64,000 nucleotides of DNA, taken from assembly GCF_949987515.2 (NCBI RefSeq), contig NC_082692.2, positions 86,685,488 to 86,749,487 on the forward strand, given 5' to 3'. Under the pieces are notes generated by a model. That model had not been told where the DNA came from, searched no databases, and saw nothing but the letters and a program-made list of their open reading frames with translations. Each line of letters starts with the position of its first letter. The stretch's first letter is position 1. The stretch comes from Delphinus delphis (taxonomy: Eukaryota; Chordata; Mammalia; Artiodactyla; Delphinidae). Shown in pieces: positions 23,334 through 35,379 of the stretch. The translations under genes were made by a program, and so were the position numbers.

Positions 23334-23385
23334 ACTCCCTCCTCTGAGTGACTCTGGCAGCTGGATTGTGGTCCAATGCACACGC

Positions 23386-23393
23386 TATATATA
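23386..23393 (-). promoter_or_regulatory. TATA box of the alternative promoter
   Basis: On the minus strand TATATATA followed by G fits the TATAWAWR consensus and lies 293 bases upstream of the ATG at 23093. Further upstream are TGATTAAT and ATGCAT motifs (23404-23420) of the homeodomain/POU type, and an ATTGG (inverted CCAAT) lies just downstream. A TATA promoter suits a tissue-restricted isoform. No transcript data were available. Confidence 0.45.
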
Positions 23394-23399
23394 CTGCCG

Positions 23400-23745
23400 C
23401 TCATGCATATTAATCAGCCCTCATTGACTATTCATAACAGACAATGATACAGAAGCTATAATTGCCAACCATGACAGTTGAAATTTCTCTAATTAACAAG
23501 CAAGTACTCCGGTGGCAGGGAATAATAAAACACACTAACAGTTTTGCGAGCCATTTTCTGGCAGTTACAAATAAACATGACTGCATTTTGAGCCGGGTCT
23601 CTTAGGATAATCCTTAATGCATTTAAGCTAAGTAGAAATTCATTTTTAAATATACCATAAAATTTCTGATGATATAAAATGTATTAAATGCTGTAGAAAA
23701 TGACAGCATATAAACGGGTTTTATGGAATGGACATGTTTTGAATC
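23400..23745. promoter_or_regulatory. AT-rich upstream sequence, candidate enhancer of the alternative promoter
   Basis: Repeat-free, AT-rich sequence directly upstream of the TATA box. It is dense in homeodomain-like and SOX-like words (ATTAAT, TCTAATTAAC, ACAATG, ATAAAC). No retroelement is recognisable. Regulatory function is inferred only from position and motif content; conservation cannot be judged from one sequence. Confidence 0.3.
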
Positions 23746-24357
23746 ACGTTCATGTAATATTTAGCGCTTTACTATGCTGCAAGAATAATCCTCCACGTAT
23801 GAATAAAATATAAAAATTTAAATTGCAAGATATATGCGTGAGTATGCAAAGTAACCAGGGGGGTGTAAGGAGAGAGGCTGCCCTAAAGGTGAGCAAGCAG
23901 ATAATCATTGCCAAGGTGCATTTCCAATTCCCAAAGCAGAAAGTTATTCGTGAAAGGGCTCCCGGGCTAATTGGAAGGAAGAGAAGCGGCCAGTCTCGCG
24001 CATCCCCACAGCCATGCAGCAGTGAGCTAAGTAGCACTGGCTACTGCACATCTGTATCCAATGTTCTGTATCTGCCTAGACTTCTGTAGCTTTGCCCTGC
24101 CCTGAGTCTCAAAGAAGCAGGGACTTGTCATTGCCCACGGAAGGTGAGCACAGATAGGACTGAAGACATTTGGTCTTTGCTGCATTGCTTCTTGCCCCGC
24201 TTTCATTCAGTCTCTGTACTTACTATGTAAGCTTGATGGCTGCAAAAAAACTTAAAAAAAAAAAATTTATCAACAATCGTCCCACTACCAGAACGAAATG
24301 CACAGTCAGTTCCTTTTTTCTCAACCCAAGTGGTTGATGTTTAAAATTCTCACAATT

Positions 24358-24682
24358 GGGGGCTTCCCTGGTGGCGCAGTGGTTGAGAATCTGCCTGCTA
24401 ATGCAGGGGACACGGGTTCGAGCCCTGGTCTGGGAAGATCCCACATGCCGCGGAGCAACTAGGCCCGTGAGCCACAACGACTGAGCCTACGTGTCTGGAG
24501 CCTGTGCTCCGCAACAAGAGAGGCCGCGATAGTGAGAGGCCCGCGCACCGCGATGAAGAGTGGCCCCCGCTTGCCACAACTAGAGAAAGCCCTCGCACAG
24601 AAACGAAGACCCAACACAGCCAAAAATAAATAAATTTAAAAATAAATAAATAAATACTCCTGTTCTCTGTTTTTTAAAAAAA
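24358..24682 (+). mobile_element. CHR SINE (long type) with transduced 3' flank
   Basis: Long-type SINE ending in (AAAT)n at about 24657. It is followed by CTCCTGTTCTCTGTTTTTT and a second A-run before the downstream target duplication. Duplication AAAATTCTCACAA at 24343-24355 and 24683-24695. The extra segment ends in a T-run able to terminate Pol III, as expected if the source transcript read into its flank. Confidence 0.93.
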
Positions 24683-25234
24683 AAAATTCTCACAACTGCT
24701 TCCACAGCCTTCACTCCCTTCAGTTTATAAAGGCTGGACTGTTTCTCAGGAGGGCTCCCACGTCTCCTGTCAAGAGGCATCACGGAGCCTGAAGAAGAAA
24801 GCTCCCTTTCTCTGGGACCCAAGACACACCTGCGATGTGAGTAAACCAGTCCCAATAAACTTTGGCTTGGGCTGGTGGCCAGCGGGCACAGCTGGTCCCA
24901 TTTCTCACCTCTGTCTCAGGTCCTCACCTGGCGTCACCATCTGGGCTGGAGCAGAGAGCTGAGGTGTGGCACCAGGGAGAGGAAGCCGCAGACAGAGCTG
25001 GGCAGTGGCAGTGACCTCTGACTTGCTTTGATGCTGGGAAGGGGCCTTACGGACCCATGAGCAAGTCACTGAGACCTCCGTTTCCTAATCTCCAAGTAGG
25101 TATAATGCGAATGACCTTGCCGAGTTGCCAGGATGTGAGAAAACACAGGTGGTTCAAACCCAAACCAGAGGCTATGTTTGTTCATGCCCCTGGCCTCATC
25201 CCCAGAGCCTTCCGTCAGGAAGTCCGCTCTCTTC

Positions 25235-25975
25235 TACTCCACACTAGATCTCACATCTGCCCACTTCTCTGTTGCCCAGGGCCCGCCATCCAGTCTCACC
25301 TGGACGACCTCAGGAGCCTCCTGCCCCGCTCTCTGCATCCTCTCGTGCCTCCCCACTGACTGCCCCTCCCCCAATCCACTCTCCACATGCCAGGTTGTTC
25401 TTTATGAAGCAGGTATCACACCACCTCTTTCGTTTGCTTTGGGACCCTCCAATGACCTTTCATCACACTTGGATTAAAATCAAACCCTCCGCCAGGGCCT
25501 CCAATGCCCCATGAAGTCAGATCCTTACCCATCGATTGCTCCATCCCCATCATCCCCCACATTCCCCCCCTACCCCGCTCCAGGGCTCACCTCACTTCCA
25601 CCAAGTCATGTCCTCTGTCGGGGCCTCTGCAAGTGTGGTTCCCTCTGCCAGAAGGGTCCTTCTCCTTCTGACCCACCCAGCAGCCCCATCTCAGCTCATA
25701 GGAAGCCTCCTTAGAAAAGCTTTTGCCAGGCACCTTGCATGAATTTATTTCTCATTCCTCCAAATTACCGTGTCATTTCAACCCATTCATTTCCTTTGCG
25801 TCACTCTTCAAATGAATGAATGATCCTGTCCACACATGCTCATTTGCCTACTGAGTCTCCCTGGCTAGGAGTTTCAGCGTCCTGAGAGCAGGGACCGGGT
25901 CCGAATGTGACCACAGTCCAGCCCTGTGAACGTGCTCGCAGAACACATACTCTGGCTCAATGAATACATGAGGTT
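25235..25975 (+). repeat. L2 LINE fragment
   Basis: Carries the L2 series CCTCCAATGACC, GGATTAAAATCAAACCCTCC, GGGGCCTCTGCAAGTGTGGT, TTCCCTCTGCC and the 3' end GAGAGCAGGGACCGGGTCC through GGCTCAATGAATACATGA. It is the longest L2 copy here (about 740 bp). The open frames of 60-100 codons across it are chance. Confidence 0.8.
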
Positions 25976-26307
25976 GGCCCAGCGGTCTCAGTAACTTTCA
26001 GTTAGAGCTCAAACCACAAGTGCCACATGCAGAGGAAAACAGCGTGCTTGGGTCCCCACGAGGGAATCACGGTTACTTTTCCTCCCCCAGTGCTGTGGGC
26101 CTTCGAATTATTTTTTTTTTTTTGGCAAGTTTTTGTGTTTCACAGTTAGCTTTCTTCGTCGTTTCACTGTACATCCCCAAATCAGTGTAGAAATGGGCCC
26201 TGGCTAAGTGGATGGGCAACTTCTGCCAATCCTTCTCCTGTTGCTTAGAAAACTTTCACATCTCAACCGAAAGCCAAGAGTTTTATTGCATAATGCCCTG
26301 TACTTCA

Positions 26308-26830
26308 GAGCGGTGTTTCTCAAACTTTGGGGGCTTACAAACCCTTCACACTCTTAAAAAATCACCGACACCCTCCCCAAAGGGCCATTGTTTGTTTATG
26401 TGGGTTATGTCTACTGCAGTGTAGCATGTTCGAGGCAATGAGAAATTTAAAAATATTTATTCCCTAATTCATTTAAAAGAGCAATAACAAATCCATTACA
26501 GATTAATATAAATAACATTTTTGGAAAAGTTACCATATTTTCCAAAACAAAAACATTTTTTGAGAAGAATGGCACTGTTTTACATTTTCACAAAACTCTT
26601 CAGATCTCGCTAGATTGAAGACAGCTGGCCCTTCACAGTGCTTTCTGCATTCAGTCCTTTCTGATATCGGGTCATAGAGGAGCTTCTAGAAAACTCCACA
26701 GTACTGTACACTCATAAAGGAATGAGAGTGAAAGAAAGAGGAAAATAATACCTTGGTATTCTTATGAAAATAGTTTTGACCTCAAGGACCCTCAGCGGTA
26801 CCTGGGTCACGCTCTGAGAAGGTCGCTTTA
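26308..26830 (+). mobile_element. hAT-type DNA transposon, non-autonomous
   Basis: Ends GTGTTTCTCAAACTTTGG and CACGCTCTGAGAAGGTC form imperfect inverted repeats. Inside are TTCACACTCTTAAAAAATCA, TTGTTTATGTGGGTTATGTC, TTTTCCAAAACAAAAACATT and ATGAAAATAGTTTTGACCTC, known from a roughly 500-bp hAT/Charlie-like family. No transposase ORF. Confidence 0.75.
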
Positions 26831-27116
26831 GAAGGACACGTCCATGAGCTGGGTGTCTTAGAGCCTCTTGCTCTAAGAAGAGGAGGAGTAGAGAAATTAC
26901 TCGTGCAAATTCAATTCATGGTTGGTTTTCCACCCACTTGTGATTAATTGGAATTATCTGGTTTCATTAATTGGAATTAATTGGTATTATTTGGAATCAA
27001 CAATGCAGAACACTCATGTACCCATTACAGTCAAAACAAGACTTTCTTGTGATAATCTGCCTTAAAACTACCCTTTACTTTGGAAAATCATATAGGGCAT
27101 CAAGAATACGGTTTCG

Positions 27117-27332
27117 GGGGCTTCCCTGGTGGCGCAGTGGTTGAGGGTCCGCCTGCCGATGCAGGGGACACGGGTTCGTGCCCTGGTCCGGGAAGATCCC
27201 ACATGCCGCGGAGCGGCTGGGCCCGTGAGCCGTGGCCGCTGAGCCTGCGCGTCCAGAGCCTGTGCTCCGCAACGGGAGAGGCCACAACGGTGAGAGGCCC
27301 GCGTACCGCAAAAAAAAAAAAAAAAAAAAAAA
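27117..27332 (+). mobile_element. CHR SINE (short type)
   Basis: Near-consensus copy with an uninterrupted A-tail of about 25 bases, which suggests a young insertion. Perfect 15-bp duplication AAGAATACGGTTTCG at 27102-27116 and 27333-27347. Confidence 0.96.
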
Positions 27333-28328
27333 AAGAATACGGTTTCGCTTTCAAAATGTTGCTTTCGCAGAGTATGTAAGAAGTACAATTGTGTGAAGGG
27401 AGGTTCACCTATCTTGTGCCATACACGAGGCATTTCACGCCGTGGATCCAAAAGGCACAGAATGTCTGCGAGCGACAGGAAGTCATTTACAACAGAACTG
27501 TTTTTGAGAGAACAGCTGTCCCAGGAAAAATGAAAACTACTGGCTGTCCACAGGCGCACACGGTTTGCCGAAGACGCTGAACATCCTTTCCAAGTTAGTT
27601 ATCACCCCAATGGAAGGTGCTTCGTAGGTTCACCAGCGCCCACGGCACTCTCCCCTCTCTGCACCAACTGACGCCTGCTTCTTCCTGCCTTCGTGGAAAG
27701 GAAAACTACAGTGCAAAGCAGCGTCACTGAGGAAAACACACTTAGAGAGACGGACAGAAGAGACACGTACAGTGGGGGCTGACGGGGACCGGGGAATATC
27801 CTTTACAATCGTCCTTTGAACTTCCGTAAGTCATCAGGGATGCTGCAAAAGTCAGCAGATGGAGACATCAACTCACGTTCACTTAATTGAGGATTCATCC
27901 AACTAATTCAAGCATATCATTTTCAGCACACAGACTGGGGCGTCTATTCATCTGACACCTGTAAGACGGCCTTCTTGTTTTTCCCACTGTATGATAAGCA
28001 CAGGTCTCAGCAAAACTACAGACTTTCAGCCGAACCCTATGTTCTTCTGGGAAGAGCCATGACAAAAAAGAGGAGGGACGATGGGGCTAAGGAGGAAACA
28101 AGACCATATGGAGCGATGGAGCCCTTTTGGGGCCAGCCCCAGCTAGTCGAGGAATAAATCCCATCTCCCCCCAGTCTCTGAGAGACCTGCCTACTGGCTC
28201 TGCCTCGCCTGGGGCTCCTTTCAGCTTGCTTCCAGATCGTACAGATTCACTAACTTGGCTTCCTCCTGGTTTGAACCTCACTCTCACTTCAATTCCTACC
28301 ATATACTGTGGCTAGGATACTCTCTCTT

Positions 28329-28360
28329 GCGCGCGCGCGCGCGCGCACACACACACACAC
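28329..28360. repeat. (GC)9(AC)7 microsatellite
   Basis: Alternating GC (28329-28346) runs straight into AC (28347-28360). This is 32 bases of pure alternating purine-pyrimidine, strongly disposed to Z-DNA. Confidence 0.98.
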
Positions 28361-28754
28361 GGCTGATAAACTCACTGCCCTCAAGCTGCAGCCCAAGCTC
28401 CGCGTGTGTGGCTCTGGCCTTCTTGCTCCGCCCCAGCTTCCTCTGTCTTCTCTGTTGTCCAGCAGCACTTCCTGCACGCCTCCATGACTGCGCACCTGCT
28501 GGGTCCCTGGCCTGGACCGCGCATCTCCATCACCTTCGATGCGCCCCTTAAATCTCCCCGCCTCTCCCCACCAGCAACAGGGACCCTCCTCAGTGCTCAC
28601 TGCACTTCTGCTGCCTCCTTACGGATGCTTCAGCCTGCGTGGTCCTTCTGTGTCTGCATCCCCTCTTCCTCCCTGGAGAGGGCTATTCCAGTGCAAGGCC
28701 CAGGCCTAATCCAGTTGGATGTGTCCACCACCCTCCCTCAACCAGAGATGGTCA

Positions 28755-28890
28755 ATAATGAATCAATACAGCACTGGGTATTTATGGGGCGCCCACTCTG
28801 TACCTGGCACTTTCCTGGGTCCTGAGAATATAGCAGTGACCCAAATGGACAAAGAAGCCTGTTCTTACCCTCAAGATCAAGGCCATAAAC
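28755..28890 (-). repeat. L2 3'-end fragment
   Basis: Reverse L2 words GCGCCCACTCTGTACCTGGC, ATAGCAGTGACCCAAATGGA and TTCTTACCCTCAAGATC. Confidence 0.6.
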
Positions 28891-28913
28891 CCGGAAAAAG
28901 CACTTTTTATGTC

Positions 28914-29265
28914 TGCTAGGGTCTGAATGTTTGTGTGCCCCCGAAAGTCGTATGTTAAAATCCTAATGCCCCCATGTGACGGCATTGGGAGGTGGGGCTT
29001 CGGGGAGAGGCTTAGGTCATGAGGGTGGGGCCCTCCTGAACGGGATTAGTGCTCAGATAAAAGCCACTCCACAGAGATGCCAGTCCCTTGCACCATGTGA
29101 TGATACAACTCAAAGTCTGTGACCTAGAAGCAAGGCCTCACCCATCATGCCGGCACCCTGATCTTGGGACTTCCAGCCTCCAGAACCGTGAGCAATAAAC
29201 GTCTGCTACTGGTAAGCCACAGAGTCTACGCTGCTTTGTTACAGGAGTGCGAACGAACTAAGACA
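28914..29265 (+). mobile_element. Solo MaLR (MLT1-type) LTR
   Basis: Begins TGCTAGGGTCTGAATG and ends ACGAACTAAGACA, the TG...CA ends of ERVL-MaLR LTRs. Typical words between are GGAGGTGGGGC, GGTCATGAGGGTGGGGCCCT, CACCATGTG, CTTCCAGCCTCCAGAACC and AATAAA (29194). No internal retroviral sequence or second LTR is present. Confidence 0.85.
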
Positions 29266-31339
29266 GCACCTTCGGGACAAAAATTGCTCCTACAAGCCCC
29301 CCTACTAGTCACGGCCAGAGATTCAAAGTTACAATCTGTTGAGGAAACGTGTTAGCAAATTCTAGTTAACCCTCGTCTTTGTCAAGGTGACTTTTCTACA
29401 GCTTGTCTGAACCCCATTCAGTGACTTCTTGAATTGATTCTTGAACAAAAAGTAAGAATTGCTAGAAAGCCAAGTGTGGATGGAAACCACATCATCACAG
29501 GAAAGAGAAAAAGCAACTTCAAAGAGGTCAGGACACATAGAAAAATGTCAGATGAGTCGAAAAAATATATCAGAGCAGCTACGAGTGCCACTTTATTTCT
29601 GAAAAAGCTACCTAAACTCAGAACATCTACTCAGGACCTCAAATCTTACTTAAAAAACATGAAAGGATATTCTTCCCTTGCCAAATGGATGGAGGTGCCG
29701 CTGTCCTGGGCTCCAGGTGCCTGATGAGGTGCTGGGTGCTGGAGACGGATAGCTCGCTGTTCTACCGGGAGCCATTTGGAGAGAAGGCGCACGCTGGGCC
29801 CCGCAGGGGTGGGGTGGGTGGAAGAGAAGGCGGGCTGAGGGCAGCCTGGCCACGGCTGCTGCTCAAACCCCGTGTGGGTGTACGAGCATCAGTCTCTGAC
29901 AGCTGCTCAATGAACCACAAAACAGGCCACCGGACACGACTGCAGCAAGAGCAACAGGGATCAGCCCCTGGGAGGCTGGAACGCGGGTGTCGAGGACGAA
30001 GACAGCCAGTGGGAAAGAGCTCCGATGGGCCCTGACTTCAACGCAAGCCCCGGGGATGCCCCTGGAGATGCTTTAATTCCTTGCAGCCCCAGAGCACGTT
30101 GTGTGTTTCTGGGGGGTGCCAGTGCCTCTATTTCCCCGAGGAGATTTGAAATTCCTATAGGGTGGATTCCTGAGTGAGTCATCTCTGTGACCCCAGAAAT
30201 GCCTAGAAAGCATCCGACCCCAAGGAGGCTTCGCTCTGAAAGGCATGTGGAAGTGATGTATGTTGTAGCCCTGTGACCCTGCCCAGGCTCCCAGCGTCCT
30301 TGGGGGTTATCTTGGCCTTGAGGAGACCCTGCTGGGTCTGCTCCAACCACTGGACGTGAGACCTGACAGCCAGAAAGAAGATTAGAGGCCAGGAGTCCAG
30401 GCGGGAGAGATGGAGGTGACAAAGAGACATGTGGACACGGAGATGGAAGAGACAAGAAATGACCGGAGAGGGTGTCGGGACAGGATGTGGGAGAATGAAG
30501 GTGGGAACCCTGCACATGCTTTAACGTCCCAGGCAGCTGAGCTGTGAAGAGAGACTTGGACGAGAGAGAAGGAAAGCAGGTGACAGTACAGACAGCCAGG
30601 ACGAAGACACCTCGGGAAGAGGAAAGTTGGGAGACATTCAGAATTGGAGCCGAGGGACACAAGAAAATGGTACCAGGCATGTTATCAGGGATTCAGGGGA
30701 AAGACTAGACTAACAGGCTGGAAAAAAAGTACATAAAGGGACAAATGAACATTATAAAACCCTGGAGGGACAGAGGAGGAGATGTGACCTCATTAAGTTA
30801 AACACCTAAGTCAGAGGTTACAGACTGCATGCCGGACCAGCACGGCATCTTCACCTTTGGATCAGGTGCTGATTCAATAAGTCAGCTGTTTTCACCTAAC
30901 TGTGTAGAGTTCCTCTTTGTTGTTCTTGTTGTTGTTTTTACATCTTTTGATACATTTTCTAGGTCTGGCACACAGGGCCTTGCATCTCCATGTGACAAAC
31001 GTGGGGCAAGTGCAGAGTCCGGGCTGCCGCCTTGAGATGGACGTGTGGTCCCCATTTCCCTCCCAGGCCTCCTCGCTCACAGTTTAAGCTGGCGCCCAGG
31101 TCCCCGCCGTTGTTGGCTTAAAATATAAAATGAGTCTGGGTATAAGACCACAGGCGGAGACTACAGGCCGGGCTGCTGGGCGGCCCACCTCCCTCCTGCA
31201 CCCAGGGAAGCCCTGTCCCCCCAGGCTGGCTCTCCCGGGGGAATCAGGCTGGTCTCAGCTCAGCAGCTCTAGCCCAGGGGTGGCGGGAGGAATGTACCTG
31301 CAGGACTCATTGCCATGGGTGGAAATAAAATACCTTCCC
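29266..31339. other. Single-copy sequence, nothing recognised
   Basis: Includes a 239-codon open frame on the minus strand (29961-30680). It lacks a recognisable domain and is proline/serine-rich, so it is not annotated as a gene. Confidence 0.5.
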
Positions 31340-31445
31340 CTATTGACTCACTACCTCCTTACTAATCGCCTGCCGTGAGCCAGGCACTATGGTTGAGGGA
31401 TAAACAAAACAGAAAAGCCCTGCCCTCATGGGACAGTCACCCTGG
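31340..31445 (-). repeat. L2 3'-end fragment
   Basis: CTGCCGTGAGCCAGGCACTA, GGATAAACAAAACAGAAAAG and CCCTGCCCTCATGGGAC match reverse-oriented L2. Confidence 0.65.
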
Positions 31446-31715
31446 ACTTGACCTGGGGCCTCCCCAGGACTGCAGCTGCTCTAAGTTCACCGATGGCTTC
31501 TCCACTGTCAAACTGCAACACTCCTTCAGTCCTTGGTCTGGGTAGCTTTCCTGCAGCAACTTTCCACTCAGGTCTTCCCGGGTCTACATCAGTACGTTCC
31601 AAACTTCCAGACACAGGGAGCTACCATGATTGTTGATATACTTAGCCTCAGCACTACTTACCTGATACTTTTCTTTAAAGCTACTCAATTGGTTTTATTT
31701 AAACACATGTATCTT

Positions 31716-31917
31716 TTGTTAGTTTGCGGTACGTGGGCCTCTCACTGTTGTGGCCTCTCCCGTTGCGGAGCACAGGCTCCGGACGCGCAGGCTCAGCGGC
31801 CATGGCTCACGGGCCCAGCCGCTCCGCGGCATGTGGGATCTTCCCGGACCGGGTCACGCACCTGTGTCCCCTGCGTCGGCAGGTGGACTCTCAACCACTG
31901 CGCCACCAGGGAAGCCC
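31716..31917 (-). mobile_element. CHR SINE (short type)
   Basis: Reverse copy between perfect 16-bp duplications TAAACACATGTATCTT at 31700-31715 and 31918-31933. The tail is unusually short (TTGTTAGTTTG). Confidence 0.95.
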
Positions 31918-32574
31918 TAAACACATGTATCTTGAAGTGAAACTTAATCCTGACTGTAAATGGAAACCATTATCACTGGCTATGTATTGATATAAAAAAT
32001 TACAGTAAACATTATCACATGAATTCCAAAATATAAAAGGGGTTCGTTCTCATACCACAAATTCTTCTGATGTCCCACGTTTACCACGTTGTGTGGAATG
32101 TACATCCACTTGGCGCTCAGTTTCAGCCTCACCGTGACCTTGCCCATGTCTGTTTTGCCAACCTTCTCGATCTCCCCCTACCCTACCTGACGGACATCCC
32201 CAATCTCTTCACTCCATTTATGCTTTTATTGAGACTGTTAGCTCTACTGAGAATACCCTTCGACAAGCACAAACCTCTGCGTGTCGAAATGTGGACTCCA
32301 TCCTTCAAATCCCATTCATATTAAGGCCAACGCCAATCTCCTCATCAAAATTTCTCTCCCGTCCCTGGGTGCCCTGCCAGAGCCGTGTGCTACAAGACTG
32401 TGCTAGCTTCTTGGGGGCATGTCTGTCTGTCTTCCCAATCATTGAGCTTGAAGCTGGCAAACGTTACCCTGAGGGTCTGGAACAGAATGGTGACCGTGAC
32501 CAGCTTCTTCCTTCTAAGAGGAAAGCTACAAGGTCCTGGAGACAGACACTCTGCCATGTTTTATGACCAATAAA

Positions 32575-32720
32575 TAGTGATTCATCAGTAAGCGAGCATT
32601 TACCGAGCATCTGTGCTCCACACCGCACCAGCTGAGGGAGCACGGAAAAATGGTCAAACCTTGTCTCTGTACTCAGGGAGCTCAGCACCTCCTCTGGAAG
32701 ACAGGACTGAACTGTGAAGG
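32575..32720 (-). repeat. L2 3'-end fragment
   Basis: CGAGCATTTACCGAGCATCT and CTTGTCTCTGTACTCAGGGA resemble reverse-oriented L2. Confidence 0.55.
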
Positions 32721-34865
32721 GGGGAAAGGGGAAGTCAGCACTACAGACAGGAGACTGAGACACATTCCTCCTAATAACCCCACTGGGGCAACTACAGCAA
32801 AGCTCCTTGGGACCATGCTTCTGGGTCTGTTGTGATTCCTCCAGCCTCTGTGGGGCGGGCGTGATTTGAGCTGGTTGCTGCAAGATGGAGGGAATTCGGA
32901 CCTAGGAAGAAACGATCCAGGCTGGAGACTGAATGCACTTCCTGCTGGACATGAAGCTGTGTGCCAGGAAAGGTAAGCCCATGGGAATGGTGGTCTGGAA
33001 AGCAAAGGGGTGCTGGGACAGAGTGACGTCTGAGAAAGTGGCCTGGGATGTGAAGGGGGAAAGGTATAAAGTGGCAAGAGGGTAACACCAGGGTAGAGCT
33101 CACGTCGGGAATTCAGAACCGGGTGTCCCAACCGGCAAATTACTCTGTACTTTCTTTGGTGGATGTCAGGTGGAACTGCAGTCATAAGTGGATCTGGGAA
33201 ACGCAGCTTCTCTTTTTCATTCCTGGCCAGATTCTAGGACTCAGGACAGGCCCCTGCAGCAGACAGTCCTTTCCAATAGCCTGTAACTGAGCCACAGGCT
33301 ACTGGACAGTTTGCATCTGAAGGAATTTGGAGGACAGGAGAAGCATGAGCTGGATGGATGACTTGGGCACTAAGGAGAAGCTCGTTCAATATTTTAAAAT
33401 CACTCAGAAGATAAACAAGTCATTGTGACAAAGAGACTTACTTGAGGAAGAAAGAGCATCGCAAAGTGAGGCTTCATAATTCACCTGTACCTATAAGGTT
33501 CATGTGCTATCAAGTCTGAAATTACTTATCAGGCTTCTATCCTGGATTTACTTTCTATATAAAATAGCACTTCAGAGAATAAGTAAACACTATTATGACC
33601 AATGGTTGGTTTTAAGAGAAAAATGCTCTCTCACCAATGGCAATACAAATTTTTTTTTTAACATTCTAGGGGAAAATATAACGACGCAATATACTTGAGA
33701 ACCAGGTAAGAACTATTGACGTTGTACTTAATCTTTAAAACTGATATACGTGTGTCCAAAAGCTAATAAAGTTCCCTCTAATATAAATGGCGGGGTGGTG
33801 GGGGGAGTAAAACACTAGATCACAGGCAGTACTCATGCTTCGTCTTCTGGTCTTACGGGCAGAGCCCAAGGGCAGAGAAAATTGAAGTGATTTAAAATAG
33901 TCCCTGATAGGATATATCTGATATTAGTGGGCTTGTGGAAGCGGCGGAACAGTAATATCGGAGAAACACAAAGGTGTAAAACCCATTAATGTGAGTCCAA
34001 ATGTTCTGATGGCTGGACCTCAACATCTTTCAGTGATCTGCCCATGGGACGGGCAAACTTGTGCTGGGTAATATCAACGAGAAAGCCAGTGAGTGGGCGC
34101 TTTGAAACCACAATTTATTTTATGGGATGAAGCGAGGAACACTAACAGCTTCTTTCACTTTGCACCTTTCACGGTACAGGTGTCCCCGTCAGCATTCTGA
34201 GTTCTGCCCATCTTGTTTTTGCATCCACCTACCATGACCTACCTTGGGGCAAGGTATTTTATTATAGGAAAAGGAACAAATACACTGTTACGTCAGCAGT
34301 GGGTGTTCTTTCAAAGCTTTGCTTGACCAAGCCATACTCCAGTCTCACTCACTTGCACACCAGCCAGTCTTTGAATCGTGCCATGCACACTACAAAACGA
34401 TACTTCTCCATCACTTGGAGTTCATGGACTGGTAAAATTAAAGGGGAAGAGATATCTGAGGACTAATAGAAGGGCCAGATACAGATCGTCTTGCAAGGAC
34501 CTTAAAGAAACAAAAATCATCTGTTGGTACCTTAACTGAAAAAGCAAACAAACATAAGAATCATTGGACTTAATCTAAGAATTTAAAAAACAGAATGAAT
34601 TTATATTTCCAAAATACCGCACTGTCATATTTGACTCTCTTTATAGGTTATTTGGTCGCTGTAGCTACAGACAGCCCACATGCCAGGGAAGCTGCAGAAG
34701 AACACGAAAGCCAGGCTTTTTCTGGTAATTTCCCTGGCTTTAGGAAGAAGGGCTAACCCGGGCGCTCAGAAGAACAGAGGATTGAGCATGTTTTCTGCTC
34801 ACTTCCTTCTTTCCAATACTGAACTGTAACGCACCTTGCTGATCAGCTTTCTGTATCTTACCGCC
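32721..34865. other. Single-copy sequence, nothing recognised
   Basis: A 167-codon minus frame (32682-33185) overlaps plus-strand frames and shows no domain. AT-rich from 33480. Confidence 0.5.
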
Positions 34866-35078
34866 TTTTTTTTTGTAAATTGAGGAGTAGCTAATTTACA
34901 CTGTTGTGTTAGTTTCAAGTGTCCAGCAAAGTGATTCAGTCATACATATATAGGTATGTATTCCTTTCCAGATCTTTCCCATCATAGGTTATTACAGGAT
35001 ATTGAGTAGAGTTCCCTGTGCTATCCCGTAGGTCCTTGTTGTCTGCCTATTTTATATATAGTAGTGTGTGTATCCTGC
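34866..35078 (-). mobile_element. LINE-1 3'UTR fragment
   Basis: Reverse-oriented L1 tail with a leading T-run, AAGTGATTCAGTCATACAT, GTTATTACAGGATATTGAG and AGAGTTCCCTGTGCTAT. A possible degraded duplication is GTATCTTACCGCC before and GTATCCTGCCATC after. Confidence 0.85.
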
Positions 35079-35379
35079 CATCTGAACCAGCCCTCAGTGT
35101 TTCCCACGTCAACGGTGCCAGGTGGGGCTGAGCCGCAGCTCCTGCCTCACCCCCTTGCAGGGGTTCCCAGCCTGCTGGGCCCTCTGCTCCCCGTCACAGA
35201 ACAGCACAGAAGGATTCCCGAGGGATTCACACAGACATGGGCTGAACCTTCCCTGCTTCTTTCCAAGCTCTTCAAATCCACATATTTTGCAATCCATGTA
35301 TTTATCTCTGCTACCTCCTCTCCCCAAATTATATGCATCGGTGGAGAAACAAACTTTGCGCACCTTTTTTTTAAAAAAT

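Larger units (their letters stand above)
23094..23362 (-). other. Predicted 5' leader (5'UTR) of the alternative first exon
   Basis: If transcription starts about 30 bases below the TATA box, the leader runs from about 23362 to 23094. It is moderately CpG-rich near the ATG (about 23100-23240). It contains an interrupted CA/GT dinucleotide tract at 23294-23333 that would be purine-pyrimidine GT-rich in the RNA. No splice acceptor interrupting it is obvious. The start site itself is estimated, not seen. Confidence 0.4.

Noticed and set aside
28914..29265. MaLR LTR considered as part of a provirus
   Set aside because: Only one LTR with no internal retroviral genes on either side, so it is a solitary old LTR.
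29961..30680. 239-codon open frame on the minus strand, the longest outside recognised repeats
   Set aside because: Proline/serine-rich with no recognisable domain, no splice context, and overlapping frames on the same strand. GC-rich sequence makes such chance frames common.
32682..33185. 167-codon open frame on the minus strand
   Set aside because: No domain, overlaps an L2-like fragment and competing frames. Treated as chance.
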